From an uncultured Propionibacteriaceae bacterium (lineage in GTDB: Bacteria > Actinomycetota > Actinomycetes > Propionibacteriales > Propionibacteriaceae), in NCBI GenBank assembly GCA_902805915.1, contig CADCUO010000087.1, forward strand, positions 1 to 35,169: a stretch of 35,169 bases of DNA, given 5' to 3'. Positions 26,411 through 34,944 of this stretch are shown in pieces (position 1 is the first letter of the stretch; each line of letters opens with the position of its first letter). Position numbers and translations under genes: made by a program. The notes under the pieces are model-generated. The model was not told the DNA's origin. It did no database searches and saw only the letters and a program-made list of their open reading frames with translations.

Positions 26411-27867
26411 GGTTCCGCCGGACTCATGAGCTGGGCGGTGATAAGCCCAACGGTCAGCTCCCGCTGCCATGGTCGCGCACCCAGTGCGGCGAGTGCCGCA
26501 TCCACTTCCTCCTCGGTAACCGGTGTTGGCGGGCGCCAAGCCAGCCTGCGTACATGCTCCGGCGTCAGAAGATTCTCGATCGGCAGGTTCAGCTCCGCGG
26601 AACGGGCGTTGAGTGCCTCGCGGACCCGAGCCAGCCGCTGAGCAGCCTCAGGGTCCTTCGCGGCCCATAACCGGGCCTGGGGTGGGCCATCACTGGAGAT
26701 GTGCATGGCTGGTAGCTGGGACTCGGTCAGCCGGTTCGCCGCCTCGATCGCATCCATCCAGGTGGACTCGAACCGGCGGGCCTGTCGGCGGGCGAAGAGC
26801 GAGATCCGGCGCATCGCGGCCCGGTCCGGCGACGGCGAGACGGCCAGTTCGGTGATAGCCGCGTCGCCGAGGATCTTCCCCGGTGCCCGGTCGAGCCGGG
26901 CGGCGATCTCGTCTCTGGCGCGCCACAGTGCAGCCACGTACGCCAGCCCGCGTCGGCTCCGCACCTTGTGCATGCCTGAGGTCCGCCGCCACGGGTCCGG
27001 ACGCGGCTCCGGTGCGACGCCCGCGCCCTGCACCAAGGCGGCGAACTCCTGCCGCGCCCACTCCATCTTGCCGGTCTGCTCCAGCTCGGCGGCTAGCTTG
27101 TCCCGCAGCTCGATCAGCAGCTCCACGTCGAGTGCCGCGTAGTTCAGCCACTCCTGCGGCAGTGGACGGCTGGACCAGTCGGCGGCGGAATGCTCCTTGA
27201 GGAGACGGACACCGAAGTGCTCCTCGATCAACGTGCCCAGCGCCACCCGGGGGTAGCCGAGCAGCCTGCCGGCCAGCTCGGTGTCGAACAGAGTACGAGG
27301 CACCAGACCGACCTCGTACAGGCAGGCAAGGTCCTGGCTGGCCGCGTGGATCACCCACTCGGCGTCGGCGATCGCTGCACCCAGCCGACTCAGGTCGACG
27401 GTCCCGCCGAAGGCGATAGGGTCGATCAGAACCGTGCCAGCACCGGCGCGGCGAAGCTGGATCAGGTACGCGCGCTGGCTGTAGCGAAAGCCGTGCGCCC
27501 GCTCGGCATCAACGGCGACCGGTCCGGTGCCGGCTGCCAGGCGATCGATCGTTTCGTCGAGGCCAGCATCGGTGGTGACGACCCCCGGCACCCCGTCGGC
27601 GGGCTCCGTGAGCAGCTCGACCGGCTCCAGTACCAGGTCCTCAGCTGCGACCTCTTCTTCGGCGGCCGGTTCCACAGCGCCCGTCCGTCCCGGGTCAGGC
27701 TGGACTGGGTTCGGCTGAGAAGACTGTGTCGGGCCGGGCTGGGTGGCGTCCCGCTGCGGAGAGGGATCAGTCGAGTCCAGCTGTGCCGCCATCGGGCGGG
27801 TCGGGTCCGGCTGACCGGGACCCGGCCGTCGGACCTGTGGCTCCGCGCCTGGGAGTGTGTCGCTCAA
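26407..27867 (-). CDS. rnd: RNase D-like 3'-5' exonuclease with HRDC domain
   Basis: A 486-residue DEDDy exonuclease acting on RNA 3' ends. Motif I is VDAERAHGF (Asp and Glu) near residue 120, motif II HAASQDLACLY near 175, motif III YAALDVELL (Tyr and Asp) near 245. An HRDC domain follows (GLAYVAALWRARDEIAARLD near 310), and a second helical region resembles the extra C-terminal domain of actinobacterial homologues. The first 70 or so residues are Pro/Gln/Asp-rich and look disordered. The TTG at 27867 overlaps the stop of the DUF3000 gene (TTGA) with GGAG just upstream; ATG at residue 26 is a possible later start. Confidence 0.9.
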   Translation of the reverse strand: MSDTLPGAEPQVRRPGPGQPDPTRPMAAQLDSTDPSPQRDATQPGPTQSSQPNPVQPDPGRTGAVEPAAEEEVAAEDLVLEPVELLTEPADGVPGVVTTDAGLDETIDRLAAGTGPVAVDAERAHGFRYSQRAYLIQLRRAGAGTVLIDPIAFGGTVDLSRLGAAIADAEWVIHAASQDLACLYEVGLVPRTLFDTELAGRLLGYPRVALGTLIEEHFGVRLLKEHSAADWSSRPLPQEWLNYAALDVELLIELRDKLAAELEQTGKMEWARQEFAALVQGAGVAPEPRPDPWRRTSGMHKVRSRRGLAYVAALWRARDEIAARLDRAPGKILGDAAITELAVSPSPDRAAMRRISLFARRQARRFESTWMDAIEAANRLTESQLPAMHISSDGPPQARLWAAKDPEAAQRLARVREALNARSAELNLPIENLLTPEHVRRLAWRPPTPVTEEEVDAALAALGARPWQRELTVGLITAQLMSPAEP

Positions 27868-28463
27868 CGTCTCCGCGATTTTCGGTTCGATGGTTGACGC
27901 CGTGATGGCATCGCGACCACGCCGGCAGGGAGGGGCGGAAGCCCCGCCGTGATACAGAGTAGTTCACCCCAGGCGCTCAGGTGGGCGGCAAGTCCGACGC
28001 CATCGGTCAGCTGGGGTGTCCAGGAAGCCCGCACCTCTACCTCAGCCCGCGGCGGATCCTCAGCCATCCCACCGAACGACTCACTCGACACCGAGGTGAC
28101 GGTGCCGCTCGGAGCAAGATAGGCGGCGTCATGGGACTGCAGGGCGTCGATCAGCCAGGACCAGCCAACACTGGCAAGCAGCGGGTCGGTGACCATCTCT
28201 GGATCGATATCAGCCCGGGCGAATGTCACGCACCGAAAGGTGCCCTGCCAGGAGGAGTTCCCGGCGGGGTCGTGGAGCAACACCAGCCGCCCGCTGCCTA
28301 TCTCCTCGCCCCCGCTCACCACGTCAGCGGTGATCGCCGCGCAGAATGGAGCGATCCGCTGCGGCGCAGGTATCTCCTCCACTAAGAGCTCGGGCCGCCA
28401 GGAGGCCGCCAACAGGTCCTGTGCGGCGCGACGGAACACGTCCGGTGCCGGTGACGGATCCAT
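27864..28463 (-). CDS. DUF3000-family protein
   Basis: A 199-residue protein of unknown function, recognised by position and sequence as the actinobacterial DUF3000 family (Rv2680-like), which sits between rnd and hemE in many genomes. Seen: VFRRAAQDLLAASWRPELLVEEIPAP-type N-terminus in two parts (APDVFRRAAQDLLAA, RPELLVEEIPAPQRIAPF), VTDPLLASVGWSWLIDAL in the middle, and a basic C-terminus. No membrane segment or catalytic motif. The ATG at 28463 follows GGGAG by five bases; the frame continues upstream to 28577 but would cross into the hemE promoter region. Stop overlaps the rnd start. Confidence 0.8.
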   Translation of the reverse strand: MDPSPAPDVFRRAAQDLLAASWRPELLVEEIPAPQRIAPFCAAITADVVSGGEEIGSGRLVLLHDPAGNSSWQGTFRCVTFARADIDPEMVTDPLLASVGWSWLIDALQSHDAAYLAPSGTVTSVSSESFGGMAEDPPRAEVEVRASWTPQLTDGVGLAAHLSAWGELLCITAGLPPLPAGVVAMPSRRQPSNRKSRRR

Positions 28464-28534
28464 TGTCGCTCCCACCGTCGCAGCGTATTCGCCGGTCGAT
28501 CTGATACCGGCTCGACGCGCCGCGATTGGCAGGT

Positions 28535-28550
28535 CGTGAAAAGATTCACG
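28535..28550. promoter_or_regulatory. Inverted repeat at the hemE start
   Basis: CGTGAA-AAGA-TTCACG, perfect 6-bp arms with a 4-base spacer, ends one base before the hemE GTG. AAAGAT inside it is six bases from the GTG and could be a weak -10 of a leaderless mRNA. It may be an operator. Confidence 0.4.
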
Positions 28551-28551
28551 T

Positions 28552-29622
28552 GTGCCCGCTCCCGCATCCACCTTCATGGCCGCCTGTCGCCGTGATCACC
28601 TGGACGACCAGCTGCCGGTGTGGTTCATGCGGCAGGCGGGTCGGTCCTTGCCGGAGTACCGCAAGGTCCGTCAGGGCGTAACGATGCTGGCCAGCTGCGC
28701 CCAGCCCGACCTGGTCACCGAGATCACCCTGCAGCCGGTCCGGAGGTACGGCGTTGACGCCGCCATCCTCTACTCCGACATCATGGTGCCGCTCAAGGCG
28801 ATCGACGTCGACCTCGACATCGTCGCCGGCACCGGTCCCGTTATCGCCCATCCGGTTCGCAGCGTCGGCGACCTGGCGCAGCTTCGTGACTTGGAGCCGA
28901 GCGATGTCGGGTACGTCACCGAGGCGGTTCAGAACCTCGTCGCCGAGCTGGGGGACCGGCCGCTGATCGGGTTCGCCGGGGCCCCGTTCACCCTGGCGAG
29001 CTATCTGGTGGAAGGCGGACCGAGCAAGGACTACGCCAAGACCAAGTCGTTGATGGTGTCCGAACCCGCATTGTGGGACGGGCTCTGCTCACGGCTGGCC
29101 GATATCGCCGCCCTCTTCTTGACGATTCAGGTGCAAGCCGGTGCCCGGGCAGTGCAGCTCTTCGACTCGTGGGCCGGCAGCCTCAGCGCCGCGGACTACA
29201 TCAGCTATGTCCAGCCGTACTCGGCCAGGGTGCTCGACCAGATCGGTGCGCTCGGGGTGCCGCGTATCCACTTCGGCGTCGGAACCTCAGAGCTGCTGCC
29301 GGCGATGGGTGCCGCGGGAGCCGACGTCGTCGGCGTCGACTGGCGGGTGCCGCTAGCGGAGGCGAGCCGTCGGATCGGGCCGTCGCACGCAGTCCAGGGC
29401 AACCTTGATCCGGCGCTGCTGACCGCACCGTGGCCCGTGCTGGCGGAGCGGGTTCGTACGGTGATCCGCTCCGGCGCCCTGGCTCCCGGGCACATCTTCA
29501 ACCTCGGCCACGGCGTGCCGCCGGGCACCGATCCTGAGGTGCTCGCCCGCATCGTCGACCTTGTCCATGGCGAAGGTCCCACGCTCCGGAGGCAGGCCCG
29601 GGCGGCGGCCGGGGTCGGCTGA
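28552..29622 (+). CDS. hemE: Uroporphyrinogen decarboxylase
   Basis: Converts uroporphyrinogen III to coproporphyrinogen III. A 356-residue enzyme of normal length. The signature [13 protein letters not shown] near residues 25-37 has the substrate-binding Arg residues; [12 protein letters not shown] near 72 contains the catalytic Asp, and [17 protein letters not shown] near 140 is the second signature. The GTG at 28552 has no ribosome site. It begins the hemE-hemY-hemQ operon; hemY follows two bases after the stop. Confidence 0.97.
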   Translation: MPAPASTFMAACRRDHLDDQLPVWFMRQAGRSLPEYRKVRQGVTMLASCAQPDLVTEITLQPVRRYGVDAAILYSDIMVPLKAIDVDLDIVAGTGPVIAHPVRSVGDLAQLRDLEPSDVGYVTEAVQNLVAELGDRPLIGFAGAPFTLASYLVEGGPSKDYAKTKSLMVSEPALWDGLCSRLADIAALFLTIQVQAGARAVQLFDSWAGSLSAADYISYVQPYSARVLDQIGALGVPRIHFGVGTSELLPAMGAAGADVVGVDWRVPLAEASRRIGPSHAVQGNLDPALLTAPWPVLAERVRTVIRSGALAPGHIFNLGHGVPPGTDPEVLARIVDLVHGEGPTLRRQARAAAGVG

Positions 29623-29624
29623 TC

Positions 29625-31079
29625 ATGCGGGTTGCAGTCGTGGGTGGGGGCGTCGCCGGTCTCAGCGCCGCCCGGGAGCTGGCCGTCGGTGGGGCCGACG
29701 TGGTGGTGCTGGAGTCGAGTGCTCGGTGCGGCGGCAAGCTCGACTCGGTTTTGGTGAACGGGATCCGGCTCGACTCCGGCGCCGAGTCAGTGCTGGCACG
29801 CCGTCCAGAGGCGGTCGCCTTGATGATCGACCTGGGTCTGGGTGACCAGCTGGTCCATCCCAGCCAGGCGAAGCCGCAGGTCTACGTCGGCGGCCGGATC
29901 GTTCCGCTGCCGCCGCAGGCCATGGGCATCCCGGTGGACCTTGACGCCCTGGCGGGGCTCCTCACTCCGGAAGGGCTCGCGCGAGCCCGGCAGGAACCGA
30001 GCCTGCCGGCGCCCGCCTTGGTGGGGGACGTCGGCATCGGCGCCTACGTCGACCAACGGTTCGGGACCGAGGTGACCGACCGGCTGCTGGAGCCACTGCT
30101 CGGCGGGGTCTACGCCGGCCATGCCCGCGAGCTGTCGTTCCAGGCGGTGGCGGAGCGGTTGTTCGAGCAGGCCCGCCACGGTGGTTCGCTACTGCAGCAT
30201 GCTCGCGCAATGACACCGTCAGAGCCGGCTGGCCCTGTCTTCGCGGGGCTCGCCGGTGGCGTCGCCGTGCTGGTCGACACACTGGTCGCGGACCTGGCCC
30301 GCCGCGGGGTGGAGGTCCGTACCGGGGTGACCGTACGGGAGCTGACCCGACGTCCCGGCGGTGGATACCGGCTCGTGGGCGGCGCAGTCCCGGACCCGAA
30401 GGCCAGGGACGTTGACGCGGTAGTGCTCGCCACGCCGGCCGGGGCGACGGCACGGTTGCTTGCTCCGTTCGCGCCCGCCGTGGCCGCCGAACTGGCCGCG
30501 CTCCCGTACGCCTCGATGGCCGTGAACACGCTTGTGGTACGCAACGTCGCGCTGGCCGGCTCCGGGTTACTGGTCCCGCCTGGAGAGCTGCCCACCATCA
30601 AGGCCCTCACCTACTCCAGCCAGAAGTGGCAATGGGTAGCGGACCAGGCGACGGCAGTATGGGGTGACGGCGCGGCTGTCGTCCGGGCCAGTGTGGGACG
30701 GTTCGGTGAGGCCAGGCTGCTGCAGGTCGACGACGCCACCATGCTGGCGCGTACCGTCGCCGAGGCGCGTACGTTGCCCGGATGGGAACACGCTGAGCTG
30801 GTGACCGGCCACGTCCGGCGGTGGGGTGGTGCCCTGCCGCAGTATCTGGTCGGCCACCGCGGGCTCGTGCACCGCCTCCGCGGTACAGCGGCCGACCTCG
30901 CGGGAATCGAGGTGTGCGGCGCGGCACTGGACGGTGTGGGCATCGCCGCCACCATCGGGAGCGCCACGACGGCGGCCCGCAACCTGCTCTGCGGTACCGA
31001 GCGGAACCAATCGGTATCCGCAGGGTCGTCGGCACGACCGGCTCAGCACGTTGACCACGAGGAGAGGAGCGCCAGATGA
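29625..31079 (+). CDS. hemY: Coproporphyrinogen III/protoporphyrinogen oxidase
   Basis: FAD-dependent oxidase of haem synthesis; with hemQ beside it the natural substrate is probably coproporphyrinogen III (CgoX). A 484-residue protein. FAD-binding [18 protein letters not shown] lies at residues 3-20, then CGGKLDSV; the C-terminal FAD contact is near residue 425-450 ([22 protein letters not shown]). The last 25 residues are polar and may be a flexible tail. The ATG at 29625 is two bases from the hemE stop; the stop overlaps the hemQ ATG (ATGA). Confidence 0.94.
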   Translation: MRVAVVGGGVAGLSAARELAVGGADVVVLESSARCGGKLDSVLVNGIRLDSGAESVLARRPEAVALMIDLGLGDQLVHPSQAKPQVYVGGRIVPLPPQAMGIPVDLDALAGLLTPEGLARARQEPSLPAPALVGDVGIGAYVDQRFGTEVTDRLLEPLLGGVYAGHARELSFQAVAERLFEQARHGGSLLQHARAMTPSEPAGPVFAGLAGGVAVLVDTLVADLARRGVEVRTGVTVRELTRRPGGGYRLVGGAVPDPKARDVDAVVLATPAGATARLLAPFAPAVAAELAALPYASMAVNTLVVRNVALAGSGLLVPPGELPTIKALTYSSQKWQWVADQATAVWGDGAAVVRASVGRFGEARLLQVDDATMLARTVAEARTLPGWEHAELVTGHVRRWGGALPQYLVGHRGLVHRLRGTAADLAGIEVCGAALDGVGIAATIGSATTAARNLLCGTERNQSVSAGSSARPAQHVDHEERSAR

Positions 31080-31756
31080 AGGCGCGCGACATCAACGACA
31101 CCATCCGATACACGATGTGGTCGGTCTACCGACGGCTAGACGCACTGGACCAGTCACCGGTCGACACGGCGGCCTCCGCGGTGAAGCAAATCGACCAAGC
31201 CACCGACGACGCCGACGTGGTGATCCGCGGCTGGTACGACGTCGCGGGGCTTCGTGCCGACGCAGATCTGATGGTGTGGTGGCATGCGCCCACCTCTGAG
31301 GCACTGCAGGACGCCTACCACGCCCTTCGGCGCTCAGAGCTGGGTCGGCACCTGCAGCCGGTCTGGTCACAGCTGGCACTGCACCGCCCAGCTGAGTTCA
31401 ACAAGGGGCACGTGCCGGCGTTCATGCAGGACGAAGAGCCCAAGGCCCACCTGTGCGTGTACCCGTTCGTCCGCTCCTACGAGTGGTACCTGCTGCCTGA
31501 GGAGGAACGGCGCACCATGCTGGTGGAGCACGGCATGCTGGCACGACCATATCCAGACGTCCGGGCCAACACGGTGTCGTCGTTCGCCCTGGGTGACTAC
31601 GAGTGGATGCTGGCGTTCGAGGCCGACGAGCTGCACCGGATCGTGGACCTGATGCGTGAGCTGCGCGGGGCCGCCGCTCGCCGACACACTCGCGAGGAGG
31701 TTCCGTTCTACACCGGGCGCCGTCGGGAGCTGGTAGAGATCCTCACCAGCTGGTGA
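31076..31756 (+). CDS. hemQ: Coproheme decarboxylase (HemQ/ChdC)
   Basis: Final step of the coproporphyrin-dependent haem pathway: decarboxylates Fe-coproporphyrin to haem b with H2O2. The 226-residue protein belongs to the chlorite-dismutase-like family. [15 protein letters not shown] contains Tyr135, matching the catalytic Tyr of the actinobacterial enzymes, and [11 protein letters not shown] contains His152, the probable axial haem ligand. The C-terminal [15 protein letters not shown] is the usual family ending. The ATG at 31076 has GGAGAGGAG upstream and overlaps the hemY stop. Ferrochelatase (cpfC) is not in the window. Confidence 0.96.
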   Translation: MKARDINDTIRYTMWSVYRRLDALDQSPVDTAASAVKQIDQATDDADVVIRGWYDVAGLRADADLMVWWHAPTSEALQDAYHALRRSELGRHLQPVWSQLALHRPAEFNKGHVPAFMQDEEPKAHLCVYPFVRSYEWYLLPEEERRTMLVEHGMLARPYPDVRANTVSSFALGDYEWMLAFEADELHRIVDLMRELRGAAARRHTREEVPFYTGRRRELVEILTSW

Positions 31757-31767
31757 CCTGGAGCTGG

Positions 31768-31859
31768 AGTCCAGTAATCGTCCCCTCATCACTCGCAAAT
31801 CAGCCGCCGCCCGCGTGAGGGGACTGCGCGCAGCGCGACGAGGGTACGAAAACTGGACT
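31768..31859. terminator. Nested inverted repeats between hemQ and msrB
   Basis: Inner arms GTCCCCTCA (31780-31788) and TGAGGGGAC (31816-31824), perfect 9 bp. Outer arms AGTCCAGT (31768-31775) and ACTGGACT (31852-31859), perfect 8 bp. A local palindrome CTGCGCGCAG starts at 31824, on the last base of the inner right arm. It lies between converging genes and can act as a two-way terminator, but is more elaborate than needed. Confidence 0.5.
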
Positions 31860-31894
31860 GTCCTGAACTGCGACCGTCAGCCCCGGTGGCCCAG

Positions 31895-32323
31895 TCAACT
31901 CGGGTCCGGCTCCAAGGTCAGGCTGACCGAGTTGATGCAGTAGCGAAGGTCGGTCGGGGTGCCGTACCCCTCGCCTTCGAACAGGTGCCCGAGGTGGGAG
32001 TCGCAGGTCGCGCAGCGGACCTCGACTCGCTTCATGAACATGGACCGGTCCTCGATGTAGACCACCCGATCCTCCGCCAGGGGTGCGAAGAAGGACGGCC
32101 ATCCGCAGTGCGACTCGAACTTGGTGTCGCTGCGGAACAGCTCTGCGTTACAGGCCTTGCAGCGGTAGATCCCGGCCGTCTTCGCGTCGGTGTACTCGCC
32201 GGTGAACGGGCGCTCGGTTCCGGCCTCGCGCAGCACCTTGTACTCCATCGGGCTGAGCTGCGCCCGCCATTGCTCCTCGGACTTGACGACCTTGCCCACG
32301 GCGGCGCCTGCTGCTTCACTCAT
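31895..32323 (-). CDS. msrB: Peptide-methionine (R)-S-oxide reductase
   Basis: Repairs methionine-R-sulfoxide in proteins, in the cytosol. A 142-residue protein with the two zinc CxxC pairs (YRCKACNAEL near residue 53 and VRCATCDSHLGH near 101), GWPSFF between them, and the catalytic Cys in RYCINSVSL near residue 127. The ATG at 32323 has AAGGAGA five bases upstream; 17 further upstream codons in frame are not needed. It stands alone between converging hemQ and the divergent polymerase gene. Confidence 0.96.
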   Translation of the reverse strand: MSEAAGAAVGKVVKSEEQWRAQLSPMEYKVLREAGTERPFTGEYTDAKTAGIYRCKACNAELFRSDTKFESHCGWPSFFAPLAEDRVVYIEDRSMFMKRVEVRCATCDSHLGHLFEGEGYGTPTDLRYCINSVSLTLEPDPS

Positions 32324-32452
32324 GTTGGTCTCCTTTCCGGGCTTGGCCCGGTAGCGCACGCCACACCGCGGCATGTCTGCGGGCTTGAACCCGATCGCGA
32401 CCCACCCTATTCCGGCACCTCAAGCAACCGCTCCGCCACAGGGTGCCTTCAC

Positions 32453-32458
32453 TATGCT
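32453..32458 (+). promoter_or_regulatory. Predicted -10 of the leaderless LigD-type polymerase gene
   Basis: TATGCT, six bases, then the ATG at 32465; no ribosome site. Confidence 0.5.
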
Positions 32459-32464
32459 GTGGCC

Positions 32465-33529
32465 ATGGCCGCCCCCGCAGTGGAGCTTGACGTCCGAGGT
32501 CGGACGGTTCGGGTCTCCAGCCCCGACAAGGTGTACTTCCCGGAGGTCGGGTTGACCAAGCTGGACATCGTCTCGTACGTGGTCGCTGTCGGGGATGGAA
32601 TCCTTGCCGCCCTCAAGGATCGCCCGGTCACCATGGAACGGTGGCCGGGCGGCTACTCACCGGATGCGAAGCTGGTGAGCCGCGACGACCCCAACGGGGA
32701 GGCCTGGTACCAGAAGCGTGCCCCGAAGAACACCCCCGACTGGGTGGAGACGGTCAAGATCGCCTTCCCGTCCGGACGTACCGCGGTGCAGGTCTGTCCG
32801 ACCGAGCTCGCCGCGGTCGCCTGGATGGCTAACCTCGGCACCTTGCGTTACCACCCGTGGCCGGTGACCAAGGCAGACACCGAGATGGTGGACCAGCTCC
32901 GCATCGACCTGGATCCCCAACCAGGGACCGACTTCTCCGATGCGGTCGCGGCGGCGTACGAGCTGCGTGCGGTGCTGGAGGAGGCGGGCTTGACCGGATA
33001 TCCCAAGACCAGTGGCGGCCGGGGCGTGCACGTTTTCGTGCCGGTGGAACCGCGGTACGGCTTCGTGGAGGCCCGGCACGCGGTCATCGCCCTCGGGCGC
33101 GAGCTGGCACGCCGGATGCCCGAGCGCGTGACCGTCAACTGGTGGAAGGAGGAGCGGGGCGAGCGAATCTTCATCGACTACAACCAGATGGCGCGCGACC
33201 GCACGATTGCGTCCGCGTACTCCATCCGACCGACACCGCGGGCGCAGGTCTCGGCGCCGCTGACCTGGGCTGAGCTCGCCGACGCCGACCCGGCCGACTT
33301 CACACTGCCGACCATGACTGAACGGTTCGCCCGATCTGGTGATGTCTGGCAGCCGTTCTACACCGAGCCACCGGCGGCCCTGGAGCCCGCACTCCAGATG
33401 TACGAGCGGGACGCCCGCGACCATGGGGTAGGGGAGATGCCGTACCCACCGGAATACCCGAAGATGCCGGGCGAGCCCGACAGGGTGCAACCGAGTCGTA
33501 AACGGAGTGTGACGAGGGAGAACGATTGA
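32465..33529 (+). CDS. Stand-alone LigD-type primase-polymerase (AEP family)
   Basis: A 354-residue archaeo-eukaryotic primase-type polymerase like the polymerase domain of LigD, used for gap filling or end processing in DNA repair. The catalytic metal motif is LRIDLDPQPG (Asp-x-Asp) near residue 142, followed by KTSGGRGVHVFVP near 180 and RIFIDYNQMARDRTIASAYS near 238. There is no ligase or phosphoesterase domain, and no Ku or ligase gene lies next to it in the window. It resembles the separate PolD proteins described in mycobacteria. The ATG at 32465 is preferred over a long upstream frame that overlaps msrB. The charged C-terminus ends at 33529. Confidence 0.93.
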   Translation: MAAPAVELDVRGRTVRVSSPDKVYFPEVGLTKLDIVSYVVAVGDGILAALKDRPVTMERWPGGYSPDAKLVSRDDPNGEAWYQKRAPKNTPDWVETVKIAFPSGRTAVQVCPTELAAVAWMANLGTLRYHPWPVTKADTEMVDQLRIDLDPQPGTDFSDAVAAAYELRAVLEEAGLTGYPKTSGGRGVHVFVPVEPRYGFVEARHAVIALGRELARRMPERVTVNWWKEERGERIFIDYNQMARDRTIASAYSIRPTPRAQVSAPLTWAELADADPADFTLPTMTERFARSGDVWQPFYTEPPAALEPALQMYERDARDHGVGEMPYPPEYPKMPGEPDRVQPSRKRSVTREND

Positions 33530-34183
33530 ATGGAGCTGTTGTGGCGGGTAGCACGCCGGCCGTTCCGTCGTCGCCTTCGTGTTCTTCGCTGCTGGTTTTT
33601 TAGCGCTGGTTGTCTTGGTGTCACCTGGCCCGACAGACCCCTGGTCGGGGGCAACCCAGGCGGTGAGGGAGAGAAGTACAAGGGCGGCGCGATGAGTCAG
33701 GGGAAAGCTATGCCCGCCCAACGCGAGCGCTTGCTCGGCGCTCCCGAAATGTGGGGTTCAGGTCAAACGAGTTGCTGGGCGAAGGGAACCGCGAACGGCG
33801 CCACCTCGGGTCCCCAAGGCCGTAAAGCGACCCAATCCCCGATGTCTACGGCACCACGTCGGCAGTGGAAAGCCTACGAGAATGCATGGTCCGGTGCTGG
33901 CCGTGTCCGAGAGTGGAAATGCCCCGATGCGGACGGGCGTCAGCGCTGTTGCTGGGGCGCCGGCGCTTGCTACGTCCACAGAGGAAGGCACGTTCCCTGA
34001 CGGACGCGGCACCCTTCCGACCCTGCCCCCGGGGGTTCGTGTAATCCGCGTTCCCCCGCTGCAGCTCTATCCCGATGCGCCAGTGGGGGCGTCCACGACC
34101 CAGCTCGATGGATCATCGATCGAGGGGGAGTTAGGCACTCCGCGAAAGGTAGTGAGGCTACTACGGCCGGGGGAGAGCATGTT
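33530..34183. other. Weakly coding stretch after the polymerase gene
   Basis: No gene I can support firmly. GC at third positions drops in every long frame. Seen: an inverted repeat CCCGAC/GTCGGG (33629-33634, 33644-33649) that could end the polymerase transcript; a frame from GTG 33579 to TGA 33695 with one hydrophobic stretch (VFFAAGFLALVVLVS); an ATG at 33692 overlapping that stop and opening about 100 residues without recognisable features; and a Pro/Thr-rich frame 33882-34205. It looks like gene remains rather than active genes. Confidence 0.4.
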
Positions 34184-34205
34184 GTGCTGGTTGCGGTTGC
34201 TGTAA
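33882..34205 (+). CDS. Doubtful 107-residue ORF
   Basis: A Pro/Ser/Thr-rich reading frame starting MHGPVLAVSESG, with TLPTLPPGVRVIRVPPLQLY in the middle. The codon bias is weak and there is no clear ribosome site. It overlaps the start of the next ORF. It may be a fragment of a decayed gene. Function unknown. Confidence 0.22.
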   Translation: MHGPVLAVSESGNAPMRTGVSAVAGAPALATSTEEGTFPDGRGTLPTLPPGVRVIRVPPLQLYPDAPVGASTTQLDGSSIEGELGTPRKVVRLLRPGESMLCWLRLL

Positions 34206-34555
34206 ATGTGGTTGTGATCGTCGCTGTGGTCCGCAGTCGAAGCAGACGGCTGGATGAGACGATCCGGCAAGGACTCGAGGACATCGACCGCGACAGGAAT
34301 TCCGATGGCACCCGGGAGGCCTGGGTAGGTGGTCGTGGTGAGAAGCTCCGGTCCTCTCCCCTCCACACCACTGGTTCGGAGACGGTGGGCCGGCTTGATT
34401 CGTTCGGGTGCAGCAAGCATGAGGAAGATGGCGCCATGCGGACCATCGGAGGCTCCAGGAGAGCGACATCCTATTTAGGGCATCATTCCCGGCTCGCGCG
34501 GAACGCTCGCCCAAGTCCACTAAAGAAGCAAATCGTCCAGACGCAAGCCCGTTAG
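34184..34555 (+). CDS. Doubtful small membrane ORF, 123 residues
   Basis: GTG at 34184 lies about eight bases after GGGGGAG, and the N-terminus VLVAVAVNVVVIVAVV is a clean membrane helix followed by basic residues and a charged stretch (RLDETIRQGLEDIDRDRN). Past residue 45 the composition becomes random-looking with poor codon bias, as if the original gene were truncated or frameshifted. A hairpin follows the stop by nine bases. Function unknown. Confidence 0.3.
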   Translation: MLVAVAVNVVVIVAVVRSRSRRLDETIRQGLEDIDRDRNSDGTREAWVGGRGEKLRSSPLHTTGSETVGRLDSFGCSKHEEDGAMRTIGGSRRATSYLGHHSRLARNARPSPLKKQIVQTQAR

Positions 34556-34564
34556 GTCGACGTA

Positions 34565-34582
34565 GGGGCTCGTTTGAGCCCC
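34565..34582. terminator. Hairpin GGGGCTC/GAGCCCC
   Basis: Perfect 7-bp stem with a GTTT loop. It lies between the plus-strand ORF ending at 34555 and the minus-strand pseudogene ending at 34600, so it may be a two-way terminator. Confidence 0.55.
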
Positions 34583-34599
34583 CCACCCTCATGTCAGCG

Positions 34600-34940
34600 C
34601 TAGCTCGCTTCCTGCTTCAGCACGGACAGCAACCGCTGCAGCACCGAAGCTTCGCCATCGCCTCGTCAAGGGTTAGCCCGACCTCCTGGTGGTCGGGCAG
34701 CCAGATGGTTGGACCCTCGAGAAGGTCATAGCGGATGTTCCGCCGTCGTTGACGGTCCGGAACACGGCCGATGCCTTCCGCGCCTGTGACAGTTAGTGAG
34801 GGACGCTCGCAGAATACGAGTTCGTCCTCCGTTGTGTGCTCAGTCGCTCAAGCGGTCAGGGTGGTGGCTCCGGTTATGCCGGTCCGCTCGCTTCGATGCG
34901 CTGTAGCGGGTCGTTCCAGAATCTCCGCGCTGCTACTCAT
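34600..34940 (-). pseudogene. Broken gene of unknown function, about 113 residues
   Basis: Starting at ATG 34940 the minus strand reads MSSSAEILERPATAH and so on to a TGA at 34850-34848, then continues in the same frame with clear coding character (ELVFCERPSLTVTGAEGIG, RRNIRYDLLEGPTIWLPDHQ, VGLTLDEAMA). Near 34653 the frame must shift by one base to give the natural-looking end EASVLQRLLSVLKQEAS and TAG at 34602-34600. One in-frame stop plus one frameshift mark it as a pseudogene. I do not recognise the family. Located 4 bp after another broken ORF, as in a former operon. Confidence 0.55.
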
Positions 34941-34944
34941 CCAT

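Noticed and set aside
33521-33640. Lys/Ala-rich minus-strand frame resembling a Ku or histone-like tail
   Set aside because: It has no folded domain in front and lies opposite the polymerase end; likely chance.
33692-34000. Group II intron or similar ribozyme in the structured-looking DNA after the polymerase gene
   Set aside because: I found no domain V-like hairpin, no intron boundary motif and no reverse transcriptase frame.
34020-34060. tRNA-like GGTTCG segment
   Set aside because: No matching acceptor or anticodon stems around it; no tRNA, rRNA or CRISPR array was found in the window.
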